Positions 5,406 through 6,030 of a stretch of 6,030 bases of DNA are shown piece by piece. Position numbers and translations under genes: made by a program. Under the pieces are notes generated by a model, which saw only the letters and a list, made by a program, of their open reading frames with translations, made no database searches and was not told the origin of the DNA. The stretch is from Verrucomicrobiales bacterium. GTDB taxonomy: Bacteria; Verrucomicrobiota; Verrucomicrobiia; Limisphaerales; UBA1100. Position 1 is the first letter of the stretch, and each line of letters begins with the position of its first letter. Location of the stretch: positions 1-6,030 of the forward strand of contig WTHG01000444.1 of the NCBI GenBank assembly GCA_011523245.1, written 5' to 3'.

Positions 5406-5415
5406 CCCCCCCCCC
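5406..5415. repeat. Run of ten C between the Rieske and cytochrome b genes
   Basis: Ten consecutive C begin right after the Rieske stop codon and occupy nearly half of the 22-nt gap before cytochrome b. The rest of the gap (ACGACCCAACGC) has no purine-rich Shine-Dalgarno. Homopolymers of this length vary in copy number and are also error-prone in sequencing. Confidence 0.9.
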
Positions 5416-5427
5416 ACGACCCAACGC

Positions 5428-6030
5428 ATGGAACACATCAAGAAACTTTACGATTGGTTGGATAACCGTACGGGCATTCGCAGTCACATTCGCGAGGTGC
5501 TGTTTGAAAATGTACCCGGTGGCTCGCGCTGGCGCTACGTGTGGGGCAGTACGCTGACCTTTGCCCTGATGATTCAATTCATCACCGGTATCTTCCTGTG
5601 GATGGGCTACAGCCCCAGCGGGCAGACCGCGTGGGAGAGTGTGTACTACATCAACAATCACATGACCGGCGGGCATTTCCTGCGGGGGCTGCACCATTGG
5701 ACGGCCCAAGTGATGACCGTGCTGCTGGTCTTGCACCTCATGCAGGTGGTGATTGATGGCGCCTATCGTGCGCCGCGCGAGGTAAACTTCTGGTTCGGCG
5801 TCGTCCTTCTTAAGCTTACGTTGGCGCTGTCTCTGACCGGATATCTGTTGCCATGGGATCAAAAAGGCTACTGGGCCACTAAGGTGGCTACAGACATTTT
5901 GGGCGGCACGCCGTTGATCGGCGAGCAGCTGAAAACTCTGGTATTAGGCGGATCGGATTACGGTCACCACACGCTGACGCGCTTCTTTGCCTTGCACGCC
6001 GGCATCCTGCCCATCAGCGTGATAGCCTTG
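5428..6030 (+). CDS. Cytochrome b, N-terminal part, cut by the right edge
   Basis: From ATG 5428, 201 codons are open to the window end. This is the membrane subunit that carries the two b hemes and the quinol/quinone sites of bc1/b6f-type complexes. Membrane helix A spans about residues 38-58. Helix B carries RGLHHWTAQVMTVLLVLH, with heme ligands His89 and His103, 14 residues apart as expected. Helix C reads FWFGVVLLKLTLALSLTGYL and is followed by PWDQKGYWATK (142-152). Helix D begins TLTRFFALHAG with ligand His190. Its partner, expected near 204-205, is outside the window. The style around PWDQxGYWA and TLTRFFxLH is closer to b6-like proteins than to mitochondrial cytochrome b. Val38 aligns with the Cys that binds the extra heme of plant and cyanobacterial b6, so that heme is probably absent. 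Whether the gene is full-length or split cannot be seen. It is co-directional with the Rieske gene and surely in its operon. Confidence 0.96.
   Translation, partial: MEHIKKLYDWLDNRTGIRSHIREVLFENVPGGSRWRYVWGSTLTFALMIQFITGIFLWMGYSPSGQTAWESVYYINNHMTGGHFLRGLHHWTAQVMTVLLVLHLMQVVIDGAYRAPREVNFWFGVVLLKLTLALSLTGYLLPWDQKGYWATKVATDILGGTPLIGEQLKTLVLGGSDYGHHTLTRFFALHAGILPISVIAL

Noticed and set aside
4697..5441. Plus-strand 175-codon and minus-strand 246-codon frames over the Rieske gene
   Set aside because: Both cross the Rieske coding sequence, whose Tat signal and cluster motifs are unambiguous.

Overview
This window is chromosomal DNA from a Gram-negative bacterium. I infer a member of the PVC group, most likely Verrucomicrobiota. 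The basis is a mix of gene types and protein styles: a small lipoprotein with a C-terminal 'VYR...VG...AD...GD' domain, a CvpA-like membrane protein with a long C-terminal extension, and a Tat-targeted Rieske protein paired with a b6-like cytochrome b. Only family-level pattern recognition supports this, so the phylum is a moderate-confidence guess. I see no tRNA, rRNA, CRISPR array, insertion sequence or phage gene. Gene density is high, and no gene-free stretch exceeds about 160 bases.

Layout. The left edge (1-86, minus) holds the start of a probable membrane or exported protein that runs out of the window. Divergent from it is a small lipoprotein gene (179-592, plus), closed by a strong GAAA-loop terminator (612-640). 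Facing that terminator is a minus-strand pair: a PLP-homeostasis protein of the YggS/PLPBP family (1042-1740) and, after 83 nt, an unrecognised 104-residue protein (644-958). Divergent from yggS are an EVE-domain protein (1820-2233) and a long-chain trans-polyprenyl diphosphate synthase (2266-3270). The synthase converges, with only a 6-nt gap, on a 459-residue membrane protein (3277-4656, minus) with a CvpA-like N-terminus and a possible lipocalin-like C-terminal domain. After a 158-nt divergent spacer containing a perfect hairpin come a Rieske iron-sulfur protein (4815-5405) and the first 201 codons of cytochrome b (5428-6030, cut by the right edge).

How the genes fit together. The Rieske/cytochrome b pair is the start of a bc-type quinol-oxidising complex operon. 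The polyprenyl synthase looks suited to making the long isoprenoid tail of the quinone that such a complex oxidises. That link is an inference from family and proximity, because the two are separated by an opposing gene. The other genes are housekeeping or unknown.

The least expected signal is at the level of gene starts. Only the left-edge gene has a clear Shine-Dalgarno sequence. Four genes (lipoprotein, yggS, polyprenyl synthase, CvpA-like) instead have a TANNNT -10-like hexamer ending 6-8 nt before the start codon, the geometry expected of leaderless transcripts. For the polyprenyl synthase it is a perfect TATAAT.
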